From Achromobacter mucicolens (GTDB lineage: Bacteria > Pseudomonadota > Gammaproteobacteria > Burkholderiales > Burkholderiaceae_B), in contig NZ_CADIJP010000028.1 of the NCBI RefSeq assembly GCF_902859725.1, positions 1 to 55,811 of the forward strand: a stretch of 55,811 bases of DNA, in the 5' to 3' direction. The notes beneath the pieces were generated by a model that had not been told where the DNA came from, did no database searches, and worked only from the letters and a program-made list of their open reading frames with translations. Position 1 is the stretch's first letter. Each line of letters starts with the position of its first letter. Both the position numbers and the translations under genes were made by a program. Positions 44,476 through 54,933 of this stretch are shown piece by piece.

Positions 44476-46605
44476 ATGCCAGACCAAGATCCTCTTTCGC
44501 ATACTCCCGACAACGACAGCGCCGCCGCGCGAGCGGCCGAGCGGCCCGATCCGTTGGCCGACCTGAATCCCGCCCAGCGCGAGGCGGCCGAATTCGGCGT
44601 GACCGGCGCGCCCGGCAACGATGGCCCGCTGCTGGTCATCGCGGGGGCGGGGTCCGGCAAGACCAACACGCTTGCGCATCGCGTGGCCCACCTGATCCTG
44701 AACGGGGCGGACCCGCAGCGCATGCTGCTGCTGACGTTTTCGCGCCGCGCGGCGCTGGAAATGGAGCGGCGCGTGGGATCGGTGCTGCAGCGGGTGATGA
44801 ACCTGCGCGCGTCGCAGCAGGCGCCGGCGCTGCCGTGGGCGGGCACCTTCCATGCGATCGGCGCGCGGCTCTTGCGCGACTGTGCCCAACGCATCGGTTT
44901 GTCCGAGGCCTTCACCATCCACGACCGCGGCGATGCCGAGGACCTGATGGGCATGGTGCGCCATGAGCTGGGCCTGTCCTCCACCAAATCTCGCTTTCCG
45001 CTCAAAGGGACGTGCCTGGCGATCTATTCGCGCGTGGTCAACAGCCAGACGCCCGTGGGCGACGTGCTCAAGACCTCGTTTCCGTGGTGCGCCCAATGGG
45101 AGGACGAGCTCAAGAACCTGTTCCGCGCATACGTCGCGGCCAAGCAGGACCAGCAGGTGCTGGACTACGACGATCTGCTGCTGTACTGGTCCGAAATGAT
45201 GTCGGACGAGGAAATCGCGGCCGACGTGGGCGCGCGCTTCGACCACGTGCTGGTTGACGAATACCAGGACACGAACCGGCTGCAATCGGCCATTCTTTTG
45301 GCCATGAAGCCGGACGGCCGGGGCTTGACGGTGGTGGGCGACGACGCACAGTCCATCTATTCGTTCCGCGCGGCCACGGTGCGCAACATCCTGGACTTTC
45401 CCAACCTCTTTCCCGCGCCGGCGCGCGTCATCACGCTGGACCGCAACTACCGGTCCTCGCAACCCATCCTGAACGCCTCGAACGCGGTGATCGCGCAGGC
45501 CACCGAACGCTACGCCAAGGACCTCTGGACCGATCGCAAGTCCTCGCAGATGCCCGAGCTGGTGACGGTCAGCGACGAAGCCGGCCAGGCGCGCTGGGTG
45601 GCCGACCAGGTGCTTGCGCAGCGCGAGGGCGGCGCGACGCTCAAGTCGCAGGCGGCGCTGTTTCGCACGGCCAGCCATAGCGCCGCGCTGGAACTGGAGC
45701 TGACCCGCCGCAACATCCCCTTCGTCAAATTTGGCGGGCTGCGCTTTCTGGAAGCGGCGCACGTGAAGGATCTGCTGTCGATCCTGCGCTGGGCCGAGAA
45801 TCCGCGCGGGCGCATGGCGGGGTTCCGGGTTGCGCAGCTGATGCCGGGCATTGGGCCAGCGACGGCGGGCAAGCTGATGGACGCCATGTCCGCGTCGGCC
45901 GAGCCGCTGCGCACGCTGCGCGAATTCAAGCCCGGCGCGGCGGCCCAGGATGAGTGGGGCGCTTTTGCCGACACCTACGCCGCGTTGTGCGACCCCACCC
46001 TGAAGTGGCCCGCCGACGTGGACCTGGCGCTGCGCTGGTACAACGGCCAGCTCGAGCGCCTGTACGACGATGCGCGCGTGCGCAAGACCGATCTGGACCA
46101 GCTGGTGCGCATCGCGTCGGGCTACCCGTCGCGCGAGCGCTTCCTGACCGAGCTGACGCTGGACCCGCCCGACGCCACCAGTGACGAATCCGGCGCGCCG
46201 CTGCGCGACGAGGACTACATGATCCTGTCCACCATCCATTCGGCCAAGGGCCAGGAATGGAAGGCGGTGTATGTGCTGAATGTCGTGGACGGCTGCATTC
46301 CGTCGGACATGAGCACGGGCACCGCCGAAGAGATCGAGGAAGAGCGCCGGCTGCTTTACGTGGCCATGACGCGGGCCAAGGAACGGCTTCAGCTCGTCGT
46401 GCCGCAGCGCTTTTACGTGCATCAGCAGACGGGCATGGGCGACCGCCACGTTTATGGGTCGCGCACGCGGTTCATCACCAACGCGATGCTGCCGCTCTTT
46501 GACCACCTGCCCAAGCTGCCCGACCTGCCGCCCGGACGGGCCGAGCCGCGCGAGCCGCAGGCCCCGCGCATCGACGTGGCCAAGCGGGTGCGCAGCCTTT
46601 TCTGA
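44476..46605 (+). CDS. UvrD/Rep-family ATP-dependent DNA helicase
   Basis: A 709-residue superfamily 1A helicase. Motif I is AGAGSGKTN (57-64), motif Ia LLTFSRRAALEME, motif II VDEYQDTN (about 260-267), motif III GDDAQSIYSFRAA (about 288), motif IV LDRNYRSS, motif V STIHSAKGQEW and motif VI LLYVAMTRAKERLQL (about 625). ATG 44476 is used; the long open frame upstream to 43432 overlaps the DUF72 gene and is a shadow. It translocates on single-stranded DNA in repair or replication. A LexA-type box upstream suggests SOS induction. Confidence 0.93.
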   Translation: MPDQDPLSHTPDNDSAAARAAERPDPLADLNPAQREAAEFGVTGAPGNDGPLLVIAGAGSGKTNTLAHRVAHLILNGADPQRMLLLTFSRRAALEMERRVGSVLQRVMNLRASQQAPALPWAGTFHAIGARLLRDCAQRIGLSEAFTIHDRGDAEDLMGMVRHELGLSSTKSRFPLKGTCLAIYSRVVNSQTPVGDVLKTSFPWCAQWEDELKNLFRAYVAAKQDQQVLDYDDLLLYWSEMMSDEEIAADVGARFDHVLVDEYQDTNRLQSAILLAMKPDGRGLTVVGDDAQSIYSFRAATVRNILDFPNLFPAPARVITLDRNYRSSQPILNASNAVIAQATERYAKDLWTDRKSSQMPELVTVSDEAGQARWVADQVLAQREGGATLKSQAALFRTASHSAALELELTRRNIPFVKFGGLRFLEAAHVKDLLSILRWAENPRGRMAGFRVAQLMPGIGPATAGKLMDAMSASAEPLRTLREFKPGAAAQDEWGAFADTYAALCDPTLKWPADVDLALRWYNGQLERLYDDARVRKTDLDQLVRIASGYPSRERFLTELTLDPPDATSDESGAPLRDEDYMILSTIHSAKGQEWKAVYVLNVVDGCIPSDMSTGTAEEIEEERRLLYVAMTRAKERLQLVVPQRFYVHQQTGMGDRHVYGSRTRFITNAMLPLFDHLPKLPDLPPGRAEPREPQAPRIDVAKRVRSLF

Positions 46606-46689
46606 GCCAGCGGCCCGTCAGCGGGCTGGGCTATCATCGGCCGATAACCACACGCTGCGCGGCAGGGATCGATTTGTCCGAGGAAGTCT

Positions 46690-47700
46690 ATGTCTACTGA
46701 AGCACAAGCCGCCGACGCGCCCAAGGGCGAGGTCGTGGCATCGATCGCCTACGTGAACGGACGGCGGGACCGCGAGGTCCCCATTGCAGAAGCCGGCCAG
46801 TACGTCGCCCGGCGCCAGGGCCAGAGCATGTTGTGGATCGGCCTGCGCAACCCCAGCCCCGAAACGCTTGCCAAGGTGGCGCGCGAACTGGGCGCCTGCG
46901 ACAAGAACCAGGAAGAGATGCTGGAAACCCACCGGCGTCCCAAGATCATCGACTACGGCAACATGATCCTGATCGTCGCCATCACGGTCGAGGTCGAGGC
47001 TGAACGCCCCATCTTCGGCGAAACGCAGTTCCTTATCGGCGACGGCTTTCTGGTCACGGTGCGGCGCGGCGCCACGGCGGGCCACAGCCCGCTGCGCGAG
47101 CGCCTGGAGGCCTCGCCCGACCTGCTCAAGCGCGGCAGCGATTATGTGGCGTCCGAATTGCTGGATTGGCTGGTGGACCGTTATGTCTCGGCGGCCGTCA
47201 AGATCGAGAGCGTCGTCGAGGGCGCGGAGCAAAAGCTCCTGATCCGCGGCGCCAAGGACTCGGATATCCGCAGGCTGTACCGTCAACGCCGCGACCTGCT
47301 GCGCATCCATACGGTGGTCTCGCCGCTGGCCGAGATCTGCCGCCGGCTGGCGCGGGTCGAAATGTCCGCCGTCGACGAGCACGCGCGGCCCTACTTCGGC
47401 GAAGTGGCCGACCGTGTGCTGCGCGTGGATGAATTGTTCAATTCACTGCGCGAGTCGCTGGCGTTCGCCTTCGAAGCCAGCCTGATGATCGGGCAGGCGG
47501 CGCAGAACGACACCACGCGCAAACTGGCCTCCTGGGCCGCCATCCTGGCCGTGCCTACCGCCATCGCGGGCATCTATGGGATGAACTTCGAATTCATGCC
47601 CGAACTGAAGTCTCCGTGGGGGTATCCGATCACGCTGGGCGTCATCGCGTCCATCTGCTCGGTGCTGTACTGGCGGTTCCGCAAGTCCGGCTGGTTGTGA
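46690..47700 (+). CDS. CorA-family divalent-metal transporter
   Basis: A 336-residue protein with a long cytoplasmic N-terminal part and two C-terminal helices (WAAILAVPTAIAGIYGMNF; YPITLGVIASICSVLYW). The family signature Gly-Met-Asn is in IYGMNFEFMPEL, and the loop Glu-Leu after it is kept. It forms pentameric channels for Mg, Co or, in the ZntB branch, Zn; the ion cannot be told by eye. GAGGAAGTCT precedes the ATG. The stop TGA overlaps the next start (TGATG). Confidence 0.93.
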   Translation: MSTEAQAADAPKGEVVASIAYVNGRRDREVPIAEAGQYVARRQGQSMLWIGLRNPSPETLAKVARELGACDKNQEEMLETHRRPKIIDYGNMILIVAITVEVEAERPIFGETQFLIGDGFLVTVRRGATAGHSPLRERLEASPDLLKRGSDYVASELLDWLVDRYVSAAVKIESVVEGAEQKLLIRGAKDSDIRRLYRQRRDLLRIHTVVSPLAEICRRLARVEMSAVDEHARPYFGEVADRVLRVDELFNSLRESLAFAFEASLMIGQAAQNDTTRKLASWAAILAVPTAIAGIYGMNFEFMPELKSPWGYPITLGVIASICSVLYWRFRKSGWL

Positions 47701-48374
47701 TGCGCCGCAAATCTCCCTTTCGTGGCGGCAGCAAGCTGACCGCGCTTGTCGTTGCCTTGGTTCTGGCGGTGGCGGGTGCCATCGTGAACTGGCTTGAACC
47801 GCAGGATTCGGCCCCACAGCGCCCGGGGCCGACGGCAAGCGGCAAGCCCTCGGCGCCGGGCGGAGGCAAACCGTCGGCCGTGGCGCCTGCGGGTGGTGTG
47901 CCGCCGGGGAGCTTCACCCTGACCGGCACGATCGTGAACGTGGCGGACGGCGATACCGTGACGTTGCGGGCGCCTGACGGCCAGCGGCGTATCCGGATGG
48001 ACAGCATCGACGCGCCGGAGGAGGGCCACGGCACGGACCAGCCCGGCCAGCCCGACGCCGAGGCGTCGCGCAAGCACCTGGCAGATCTGGTGGCCGGCAA
48101 GACGCTCACGGCGCAGTGCTACGAGCAGGACCAATATGGCCGCGATGTCTGCGCGCTGATCCTGGCCGACGGCCGCTCGGCCAACCGCGTGCAGGTCGAA
48201 GCCGGCTACGCCTGGGCCTACACGGCCCGTAAGGGCGATTACCTGCGCGACAAGGCCATGCCGGACCTGCAGCGCCAGGCCAAGGCGGCTGGCCGCGGGC
48301 TGTGGGCGCGTCCTGACCCCGTGCAGCCCTGGAAATGGCGCTACGACTGCTGGCGCCAGCGCCAGTGCGGCTGA
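47700..48374 (+). CDS. Thermonuclease-like (SNase) protein, membrane-anchored or secreted
   Basis: A 224-residue protein with an N-terminal hydrophobic segment (ALVVALVLAVAGAIVNWL, residues 15-32), a Pro/Gly-rich linker and an SNase domain from about 75. Catalytic positions match staphylococcal nuclease: Asp in VADGDTVTLR, Arg and Asp-Ala-Pro-Glu in RMDSIDAPEE, and Arg in DQYGRDVCAL. It probably acts in the periplasm or outside as a Ca-dependent nuclease. The ATG overlaps the CorA-like stop by one base, so they are coupled. Confidence 0.88.
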   Translation: MRRKSPFRGGSKLTALVVALVLAVAGAIVNWLEPQDSAPQRPGPTASGKPSAPGGGKPSAVAPAGGVPPGSFTLTGTIVNVADGDTVTLRAPDGQRRIRMDSIDAPEEGHGTDQPGQPDAEASRKHLADLVAGKTLTAQCYEQDQYGRDVCALILADGRSANRVQVEAGYAWAYTARKGDYLRDKAMPDLQRQAKAAGRGLWARPDPVQPWKWRYDCWRQRQCG

Positions 48375-48477
48375 AGGCCGCAACCGCCCCGTATTTCGTC
48401 CCTAGGGGGATGCCGGGGTACTTCATCGGCCCCCCTTTTGCTATCCTCTGTCGCTACGAAACGACGGGAAGGTTTCC

Positions 48478-50715
48478 ATGGGTGTACTGAAGCGGCTCTG
48501 GGCGTCGGCCATGCTGCTGTCGCTGGCGTTGGCGGGCTGCTCGCAGGAAAGCCCCATCAACAGCCCCTATCCATCCGGCGCCGAAAGCCAGAACACGCTG
48601 TATTCCGCTTTCGTCAAACGCTCGCCCAAATACCTGGACCCGGCCAGCTCCTATTCCGGCGACGAGACGCCCTACACCTACAACATCTATGAGCCGCTTT
48701 ATGGGTATCACTACCTGAAGCGGCCCTACGAGCTGGTGCCGCGCGCGGCGGCGTCGATCGATCCGCCGGTCTACCTGGACAAGGCGGGCAACCCGCTGCC
48801 CCAGGACGCGCCGGGTGAGCAGATCGCGCAAAGCGTCTATGACATCAAGATCCGTCCCGGGATACGTTTTGCGCCGCACCCGGCCTTTGCCCGCAAGCAG
48901 GACGGCAGCTACGCCTACTATCCGCTCGCCCCGGGCGAACTGGACGACAAGTTCTACATTCCCGATTTCCCCCTGACAGGCACCCGCGAGCTCACCGCCC
49001 ACGACTACGTCTACGCCTTCCGGCGCCTGGCCAGCCCGCGGGTGGTGTCGCCCATCTATTCGCTCATGGCCGAGCATGTGCAAGGTCTGAAGGACTACGG
49101 CGACCGGCTGCGCCAGCGCGACCAGGATCTGCGGCGCGACGTGCCGGGCGGCAGCGGCACGCTGCCCTGGCTGGATCTGCGCGAGGACAACGGCTTCAAG
49201 GGCGTCGAGGCGCTGGATGACCACACGCTGCGCATCCGCGTCGACGGCAAGTATCCGCAGTTCAAGTACTGGCTGGCCATGACCTTCACCGCGCCCATTC
49301 CGTGGGAGGCGGACCGCTTCTACAGCCAGCCCGGCATGGCCGCGCACGACCTGTCGCTGAACACCTGGCCGGTGGGGACCGGCCCGTACATGCTGGTCGA
49401 GTCGCTGCAGAACCGCCGCCACGTGCTGGGCCGCAACCCCAATTACCACGGCGAGCCCTATCCCTGCGAAGGCGAGCCCGGCGACAAGGCCGCAGGCCTT
49501 CTGGCCGACTGCGGCAAGCCCACGCCCTTCATCGACCGCGCCGAGTTCAGCGTCGAAAAAGAAGCCATTCCGCTGACCGGCAAGTTCATGCAGGGCTATT
49601 ACGACGTGCCGCAAATCGAGCGCGGCGAATATGGCGTGGCGATGCTGGTGGCGGCCGGCGACAGCCAGGACAAGGCCCGCAAATACCAGGAACACGGCAT
49701 CAAGCTGCCCACCACGGTCGAGACCGCCAACTGGTACATGGGGTTTAACTGGCTGGATCCGGTGGTGGGCAAGGGCGACACGCCCGAACAACAGGAGCGC
49801 AACCGCAAGCTGCGCCAGGCGATCAGCATTGCCTTTGACTGGGAAGAATACGTGGCCGTGTTCGAGAACAGCCAGGCGTCCGTCGCGTACGGCCCGGTGC
49901 CGCCCGGCGTGCTGGGCTACCGCGACCCGCCCGAAGGCATCAATCCGGTGGTGTATGACCTGGTCGACGGCAAGCCCGTGCGCAAGCCCATCGACGTGGC
50001 CAAGCGCTTGCTGGCCGAGGCCGGCTACCCCGATGGCCGCAACGCGCAGACGGGCGCGCCGCTGGTGCTGTATTTCGACTCGATGAGCGGCGGCGGGTCC
50101 AACCCGCAGTTCGACTGGATGCGCCGGCAATTGGCCAAGATCGGCGTGCAGCTCGACGTGCGCGCCACCGACTACAACCGCTTCCAGGACAAGATGCTGC
50201 GCGGCGCCGCGCAGATCTTCCTGTGGGGCTGGAACGCCGACTACCCCGACGCCGAGAACTTCCTCTTCCTGCTCTACGGCCCGAACGCCAAGGCCAAGGG
50301 TGGCGGCGAAAACGCGGCCAACTACGCCAGCCCGGAATTCGACAAACTGTTCGAGCAGATGAAATTCCTGGACGACGGCCCCGAAAAGGCCGAACTGATC
50401 GCCCAGATGATCGCCGTCGTCCAGCGCGATGCGCCGTGGATGTTCGGCTACTTTCCGATGTCGGGCGGGGCCTACCAGCAGTGGGTCGGCAACGCCAAGC
50501 CCACGCAGATGGTGCGCAACACGCTGCAGTACATGAAGATCGATCCGGCCTTGCGCCAGCAGAAGATCGACGAATGGAATTCGCCCATCTGGTGGCCCAT
50601 CGGCGTGTTCATCCTGCTGCTGGCGCTGGCGATCTGGCCTTCGTACGTGGCGCTCAAGCGGCGTGAACGCCAGACGGCATTCGTGCCGCCCGAACGCAAG
50701 GAGCATCAATCATGA
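48478..50715 (+). CDS. Peptide-type ABC transporter substrate-binding lipoprotein with C-terminal helix
   Basis: A 745-residue SBP_bac_5 protein, longer than DppA or OppA (about 540). The signal ends in the lipobox ALAGC (Cys21). SAFVKRSPKYLDPASSYSG, LTAHDYVYAFRRLA, PVGTGPYMLVES and GWNADYPDAENFLFLLYG are typical of the family. Residues 705-726 (WWPIGVFILLLALAIWPSYV) form a hydrophobic helix with a positive tail, which is unusual and would tie both ends to the inner membrane. ATGA overlap with the first permease gene. Confidence 0.9.
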   Translation: MGVLKRLWASAMLLSLALAGCSQESPINSPYPSGAESQNTLYSAFVKRSPKYLDPASSYSGDETPYTYNIYEPLYGYHYLKRPYELVPRAAASIDPPVYLDKAGNPLPQDAPGEQIAQSVYDIKIRPGIRFAPHPAFARKQDGSYAYYPLAPGELDDKFYIPDFPLTGTRELTAHDYVYAFRRLASPRVVSPIYSLMAEHVQGLKDYGDRLRQRDQDLRRDVPGGSGTLPWLDLREDNGFKGVEALDDHTLRIRVDGKYPQFKYWLAMTFTAPIPWEADRFYSQPGMAAHDLSLNTWPVGTGPYMLVESLQNRRHVLGRNPNYHGEPYPCEGEPGDKAAGLLADCGKPTPFIDRAEFSVEKEAIPLTGKFMQGYYDVPQIERGEYGVAMLVAAGDSQDKARKYQEHGIKLPTTVETANWYMGFNWLDPVVGKGDTPEQQERNRKLRQAISIAFDWEEYVAVFENSQASVAYGPVPPGVLGYRDPPEGINPVVYDLVDGKPVRKPIDVAKRLLAEAGYPDGRNAQTGAPLVLYFDSMSGGGSNPQFDWMRRQLAKIGVQLDVRATDYNRFQDKMLRGAAQIFLWGWNADYPDAENFLFLLYGPNAKAKGGGENAANYASPEFDKLFEQMKFLDDGPEKAELIAQMIAVVQRDAPWMFGYFPMSGGAYQQWVGNAKPTQMVRNTLQYMKIDPALRQQKIDEWNSPIWWPIGVFILLLALAIWPSYVALKRRERQTAFVPPERKEHQS

Positions 50716-51689
50716 TCGGCTATGTGATCCGCCGGCTGCTGTATGGCGTGCTGATTCTGATCGGCGTCAATCTCTTCACCTTCATCCTGTTTTTCGCCGT
50801 GAACACGCCGGACGACATGGCGCGGCTGGCCATCGGCGGACAGCGCGTCAGCCAGGATGCCGTCGAAAAATGGAAGGCCGAGCGCGGCTACGACAAGCCG
50901 CTGTTCTTCAACGCCCAGGCCCAGGGCACGGCGCAATTGACAGACACGGTGTTCTACCGCCGCTCGGTGCCGCTGTTGGTCATGGACTTTGGCGCCTCCG
51001 ACGGCGGCCGCGACATCGGGCGCGAGATCAAGACGCGCATGGGACCCAGCCTGGCGCTGGCGGTGCCCACATTCTTTCTGGGCCTGTTCGCCAGCATCGT
51101 GTTTTCGCTCACGCTGGTGTACTTCCGGGCGACGCGGCTGGATTTCTGGGGCGTCGTGCTGTGCGTGATGCTGCTCTCGATATCCAGCCTGTTCTACATC
51201 ATTGCGGGCCAATGGCTGTTCGCCAAGCTCTTGCGGCTGGTGCCGTTCTCGGGCTATTCGGGCGGCCTCGACGTGGTCAAGTTCCTGGCGCTGCCGGTGC
51301 TGGTGGCGATCGTCTCGCGGTTGGGGCCGGAGGCGCGCTTTTACCGGACGCTGTTTCTTGAAGAGATCGGCAAGGATTACGTGCGCACCGCGCGTTCCAA
51401 GGGGCTGGCCGAACGTGTGGTGCTGTTCCGCCATGTGCTGCGCAACGCGATGCTGCCCATCCTGACCAGCACCGTGGCCGCGCTGCCGCTGCTGTTCATG
51501 GGCAGCCTGATCGCCGAGTCGTTCTTCGGCATTCCCGGCTTGGGCAGCTACACCATCGACGCCATCAATGCGCAGGATTTCTCGATCGTGCGCGCCATGG
51601 TGTTCCTGGGCGCGGCCCTGTACATCGTGGGGCTGATCCTGGCCGACATTTCCTACACGCTGGCCGATCCCCGCGTGCGTTTCGAGTAG
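50712..51689 (+). CDS. Peptide-type ABC transporter permease (DppB-like)
   Basis: A 325-residue permease with about six helices, starting MIGYVIRRLLYGVLILIGVN as DppB/OppB proteins do. The cytoplasmic EAA loop is YVRTARSKGLAERVVLFRHV, and PLLFMGSLIAESFFGIPGLG follows. It pairs with the next permease to form the channel. The start overlaps the binding-protein gene by 4 bases. Confidence 0.94.
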   Translation: MIGYVIRRLLYGVLILIGVNLFTFILFFAVNTPDDMARLAIGGQRVSQDAVEKWKAERGYDKPLFFNAQAQGTAQLTDTVFYRRSVPLLVMDFGASDGGRDIGREIKTRMGPSLALAVPTFFLGLFASIVFSLTLVYFRATRLDFWGVVLCVMLLSISSLFYIIAGQWLFAKLLRLVPFSGYSGGLDVVKFLALPVLVAIVSRLGPEARFYRTLFLEEIGKDYVRTARSKGLAERVVLFRHVLRNAMLPILTSTVAALPLLFMGSLIAESFFGIPGLGSYTIDAINAQDFSIVRAMVFLGAALYIVGLILADISYTLADPRVRFE

Positions 51690-51694
51690 CCGCC

Positions 51695-53206
51695 ATGCCC
51701 AAGTTCGTCTTTCTCTGGACCGATATCGCGCTGTGGCTGATGGTGGCCGGCGCGCTGGCCTACGTCTGGCGCGTGCGCCGCAGTCCCAACCTGCGCGCGA
51801 CCTGGGCGCGTGTGGCGCGCGACACCCCCGCCATGTGCTCGGCCGTCATTCTGGTCGCGTTTTCGGTGATCGGCCTGCTGGATTCCGTGCACTACCGTCC
51901 GCTGCTGCCGCCCGCGCCGGGCGCAGCCGCCGATGCTCCGCCGGTGTATGCGCCGGCGGTGCGGTCGGCGCTGGACGGCCTGTTGGCGGGCACCGTGCTG
52001 ACCCGCCCGGAAAAAACCTATTCCGAGCCGCTGGCCGCGCATCAGTTCACCAAAGAGACCATGCTGGTCGATGACAAGCCGGTGCGCGACTTTCCGCGGC
52101 TGCGCGGCGCGGCGCTGCACCTGACCGATCCGGAGAAGGAGCGCGCGGGCGACATCGCCATGCGGCTGGGTTGGGGCCTGGCCGCCGGGCTGGCCGTCGC
52201 GCTGGCGGGCGCGGTCCTGCTCTTCGCGTGCCTGACGCGCGCCACCGGTTCGGCGTCCCACGCCGCCGAGGAGCTGCTGGCCGGCCGGGCCGACATCCCG
52301 TGGCGCGCCATGACGATCACCTTCGCGCTGTTATGTCTGTCCGTGGGTGCGCTGGCCGGCCTGTCCAGCGGTTACCACGCGCTGGGCACCGACCGCATCG
52401 GCAACGACGTGCTGTGGCAGGCGTTGAAAAGCATCCGCACGGCGCTCGTCATCGGCAGTCTCACCACGCTGGCGATGCTGCCGCCCGCCATCGTCTTCGG
52501 CATCGCGGCCGGGTATTTCAAGGGCAAGGTCGACGACGCCATCCAATACCTCTACACCACCATCACGTCGATTCCCGGCGTGCTGCTGGTGGCGGCCTGC
52601 GCGCTGATGATGCAGGTGTACATCGACAACCATTCCGATCTCTTCGACACGTCCGCCGCGCGCGCCGACCTGCGGCTGTTCCTCTTGTGCATGATTCTCG
52701 GGCTGACGGGCTGGGCGGGGCTGTGCCGCCTGCTGCGCGCCGAGACCCTCAAGCTGCGCGAACTGGAATACGTGCAGGCCGCGCGCGCGTTTGGCGTTTC
52801 GCACTGGCGCATCATGACGCGCCACCTGCTGCCCAACGTGGCGCATCTGGTCCTGATCACCGTGGTGCTGGAATTCTCGGGGCTCGTTCTGTATGAAGCC
52901 GTGCTGTCCTATCTGGGCATCGGCGTGGATCCCAGCATGAATTCCTTCGGCTCGATGATCGACGGCGCGCGCCTGGAAATGTCGCGCGATCCCATGATCT
53001 GGTGGAACCTGATGACCGCTTTCATCTTCATGCTGGCGCTGGTGCTGGCCGCCAACCTGTTTGCGGACGCGGTGCGCGATGCGTTCGATCCGCGCACACG
53101 CCGCTACAAGCCCAGCCGCCTCGCGCGCCTGGGCTTTATGGGCCGCCGTCCGGAAGCCATGCTGGCGGCCGACGGCCGCGCCTCCAAGACCGGGGAGGCG
53201 CCATGA
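51695..53206 (+). CDS. Peptide-type ABC transporter permease (DppC-like, extended)
   Basis: A 503-residue permease; DppC-type proteins are usually near 300. The C-terminal 300 residues are the normal core: GTDRIGNDVLWQALKSIRTA, then the EAA loop YVQAARAFGVSHWRIMTRHL and YEAVLSYLGIGVDPSMNSFG. The first 200 residues add about three helices and a periplasmic stretch (LPPAPGAAADAPPVY). It begins 5 bases after the first permease gene and overlaps the ATPase gene by 4 bases. Confidence 0.93.
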   Translation: MPKFVFLWTDIALWLMVAGALAYVWRVRRSPNLRATWARVARDTPAMCSAVILVAFSVIGLLDSVHYRPLLPPAPGAAADAPPVYAPAVRSALDGLLAGTVLTRPEKTYSEPLAAHQFTKETMLVDDKPVRDFPRLRGAALHLTDPEKERAGDIAMRLGWGLAAGLAVALAGAVLLFACLTRATGSASHAAEELLAGRADIPWRAMTITFALLCLSVGALAGLSSGYHALGTDRIGNDVLWQALKSIRTALVIGSLTTLAMLPPAIVFGIAAGYFKGKVDDAIQYLYTTITSIPGVLLVAACALMMQVYIDNHSDLFDTSAARADLRLFLLCMILGLTGWAGLCRLLRAETLKLRELEYVQAARAFGVSHWRIMTRHLLPNVAHLVLITVVLEFSGLVLYEAVLSYLGIGVDPSMNSFGSMIDGARLEMSRDPMIWWNLMTAFIFMLALVLAANLFADAVRDAFDPRTRRYKPSRLARLGFMGRRPEAMLAADGRASKTGEAP

Positions 53207-54894
53207 GCGACGGCACCCCTTTGCTGACAGTGCAGGGCCTGGATGTCGACGTCGCGGGCGAGACCGGCATCACCCACGCGGTCAAGCGCCTGGCGCTGGC
53301 CATCTCCCAACGCGAGACCTTCGCGCTGGTGGGCGAATCGGGCTGCGGCAAGAGCATGACCGCGCTGGCTCTGTTGCGGCTGCTGCCGGATGCCGGCCGC
53401 ATTGTGGGCGGGCAGATCGAACTGGACGGCGAAGACCTCAACCGCCTGCCCGAGAGCGCCATGCGCGGCGTGCGCGGCGGGCGCATCGGCATCATCTTCC
53501 AGGAACCCTCCACCAGCCTGAATCCGGTCATGCGGGTGGGCGACCAGATCATCGAGACGCTGACCGCGCACACGCCCCTGCGCGTGGCGGCCGCGCGCGC
53601 GCGGGCCATCGACTGGCTGCGCCGGGTCGGCATCCCCGAGCCCGAGCGCCGCATCGACGACTATCCCTTCCAGTTTTCCGGCGGCCAGAAGCAGCGCGTC
53701 ATGATCGCCATCGCGCTGGCGGCCGAGCCGCTGCTGCTGATCGCGGACGAGCCCACCACTGCGCTGGACGTGACGGTGCAGGCGCAGGTGCTGGACCTGC
53801 TGGCCGCCATCCAGCAGGAAATGGGCATGGCCGTACTGCTGATCACGCATGACCTGGCCGTGGTCAAGAACGTGGCGCACCACGTCGCCTTGATGCGCGG
53901 CGGCGAAATCGTCGAGAGCGCCAGCGCCGAGGAATTCTTCCGCGCGCCGCGTCATCCCTACGCCAAGCAGCTCTTCGAAGCCATCCCCACGTTCGACAAG
54001 CGCGGCGTGCCGCTGACCGAACACGGTCGCGCCGCGGCCGCGCAGGAGCGCGCGCGGGGCGAACCGGCCAAGGCGGGCGGCGTGGTGCTGGACGTGCAGG
54101 ACCTGAAAGTCCATTACCCGGTGCGCAAGGGGCCGCTGCGCCGCATCGTGTCGTGGGTCAAGGCCGTGGACGGCGTGACCTTCACGTTGCGCGCGGGCGA
54201 AACCCTGGCCCTGCTGGGCGAGTCCGGCTGCGGCAAGACCACCACCGGCAAGGCGTTGCTGCGGCTGATCGACGGCGCGCGCGTGTCGGGCCGCGCCATG
54301 CTGCAAGGCCAGGACCTTCTTACCGCCGACCGGCGCCAGTTGCAGCGCCTGCGCCAGGACATCCAGATCGTGTTCCAGGACCCTTATGCGTCGCTGGACC
54401 CGCGCATGCGCATCGGCGAGATCCTGGACGAGGGGCTGGCGTCGCTCAAGCGCGGCATGAGCCGGCCGGACCGCGAGAAGCACGCCGCGCAGCTCATCGA
54501 GCGGGTGGGGTTGCCGGCCAACACGCTCACGCGCTATCCGCACGAGTTCTCGGGCGGACAGCGCCAGCGCATCGCGATCGCCCGCGCGCTGGCCGTTGAA
54601 CCCAAGGTGCTGATTTGCGACGAGCCCACATCGGCGCTGGACGTATCGGTGCAGGCGCAGATCCTGGACCTGCTGCGCGAACTGCAGGCCGAACTGGGCA
54701 TCGCCTATCTGTTCATCACCCACAACTTCGGGGTGGTCGAATACCTGGCGGATCGCATCGCGGTCATGGACAAGGGCCGTATTGTCGAACTGGGACAGGC
54801 CGAGGCCGTGTTGCTGGCGCCGCGCCAGGAAGTCACGCGCCGCCTGCTGGCCGCGGTGCCGCGCTTGCACTTCGGGCCGCCCGAAGCGGCCTGA
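53203..54894 (+). CDS. Peptide-type ABC transporter ATPase, two fused nucleotide-binding domains
   Basis: A 563-residue fusion equal to DppD plus DppF. Domain 1 has Walker [10 protein letters not shown] (about 46), signature FSGGQKQRV and Walker [14 protein letters not shown]. Domain 2 has Walker [10 protein letters not shown] (about 339), signature FSGGQRQRI (about 449) and Walker [13 protein letters not shown]. Both are complete, so both should hydrolyse ATP. It powers the importer encoded just upstream; the ATG overlaps the permease stop. Confidence 0.95.
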   Translation: MSDGTPLLTVQGLDVDVAGETGITHAVKRLALAISQRETFALVGESGCGKSMTALALLRLLPDAGRIVGGQIELDGEDLNRLPESAMRGVRGGRIGIIFQEPSTSLNPVMRVGDQIIETLTAHTPLRVAAARARAIDWLRRVGIPEPERRIDDYPFQFSGGQKQRVMIAIALAAEPLLLIADEPTTALDVTVQAQVLDLLAAIQQEMGMAVLLITHDLAVVKNVAHHVALMRGGEIVESASAEEFFRAPRHPYAKQLFEAIPTFDKRGVPLTEHGRAAAAQERARGEPAKAGGVVLDVQDLKVHYPVRKGPLRRIVSWVKAVDGVTFTLRAGETLALLGESGCGKTTTGKALLRLIDGARVSGRAMLQGQDLLTADRRQLQRLRQDIQIVFQDPYASLDPRMRIGEILDEGLASLKRGMSRPDREKHAAQLIERVGLPANTLTRYPHEFSGGQRQRIAIARALAVEPKVLICDEPTSALDVSVQAQILDLLRELQAELGIAYLFITHNFGVVEYLADRIAVMDKGRIVELGQAEAVLLAPRQEVTRRLLAAVPRLHFGPPEAA

Positions 54895-54905
54895 TCCGGT
54901 TCAAG

Positions 54906-54932
54906 CGGCGGCGGGGCTGGGCCCCGCCGCCG
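54906..54932. terminator. 12-bp perfect hairpin between convergent genes
   Basis: CGGCGGCGGGGC (54906-54917) and GCCCCGCCGCCG (54921-54932) enclose a 3-base loop. It lies between the ATPase stop (54894) and the MarR stop (54934). There is no T-run; it may act in both directions. Confidence 0.55.
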
Positions 54933-54933
54933 T

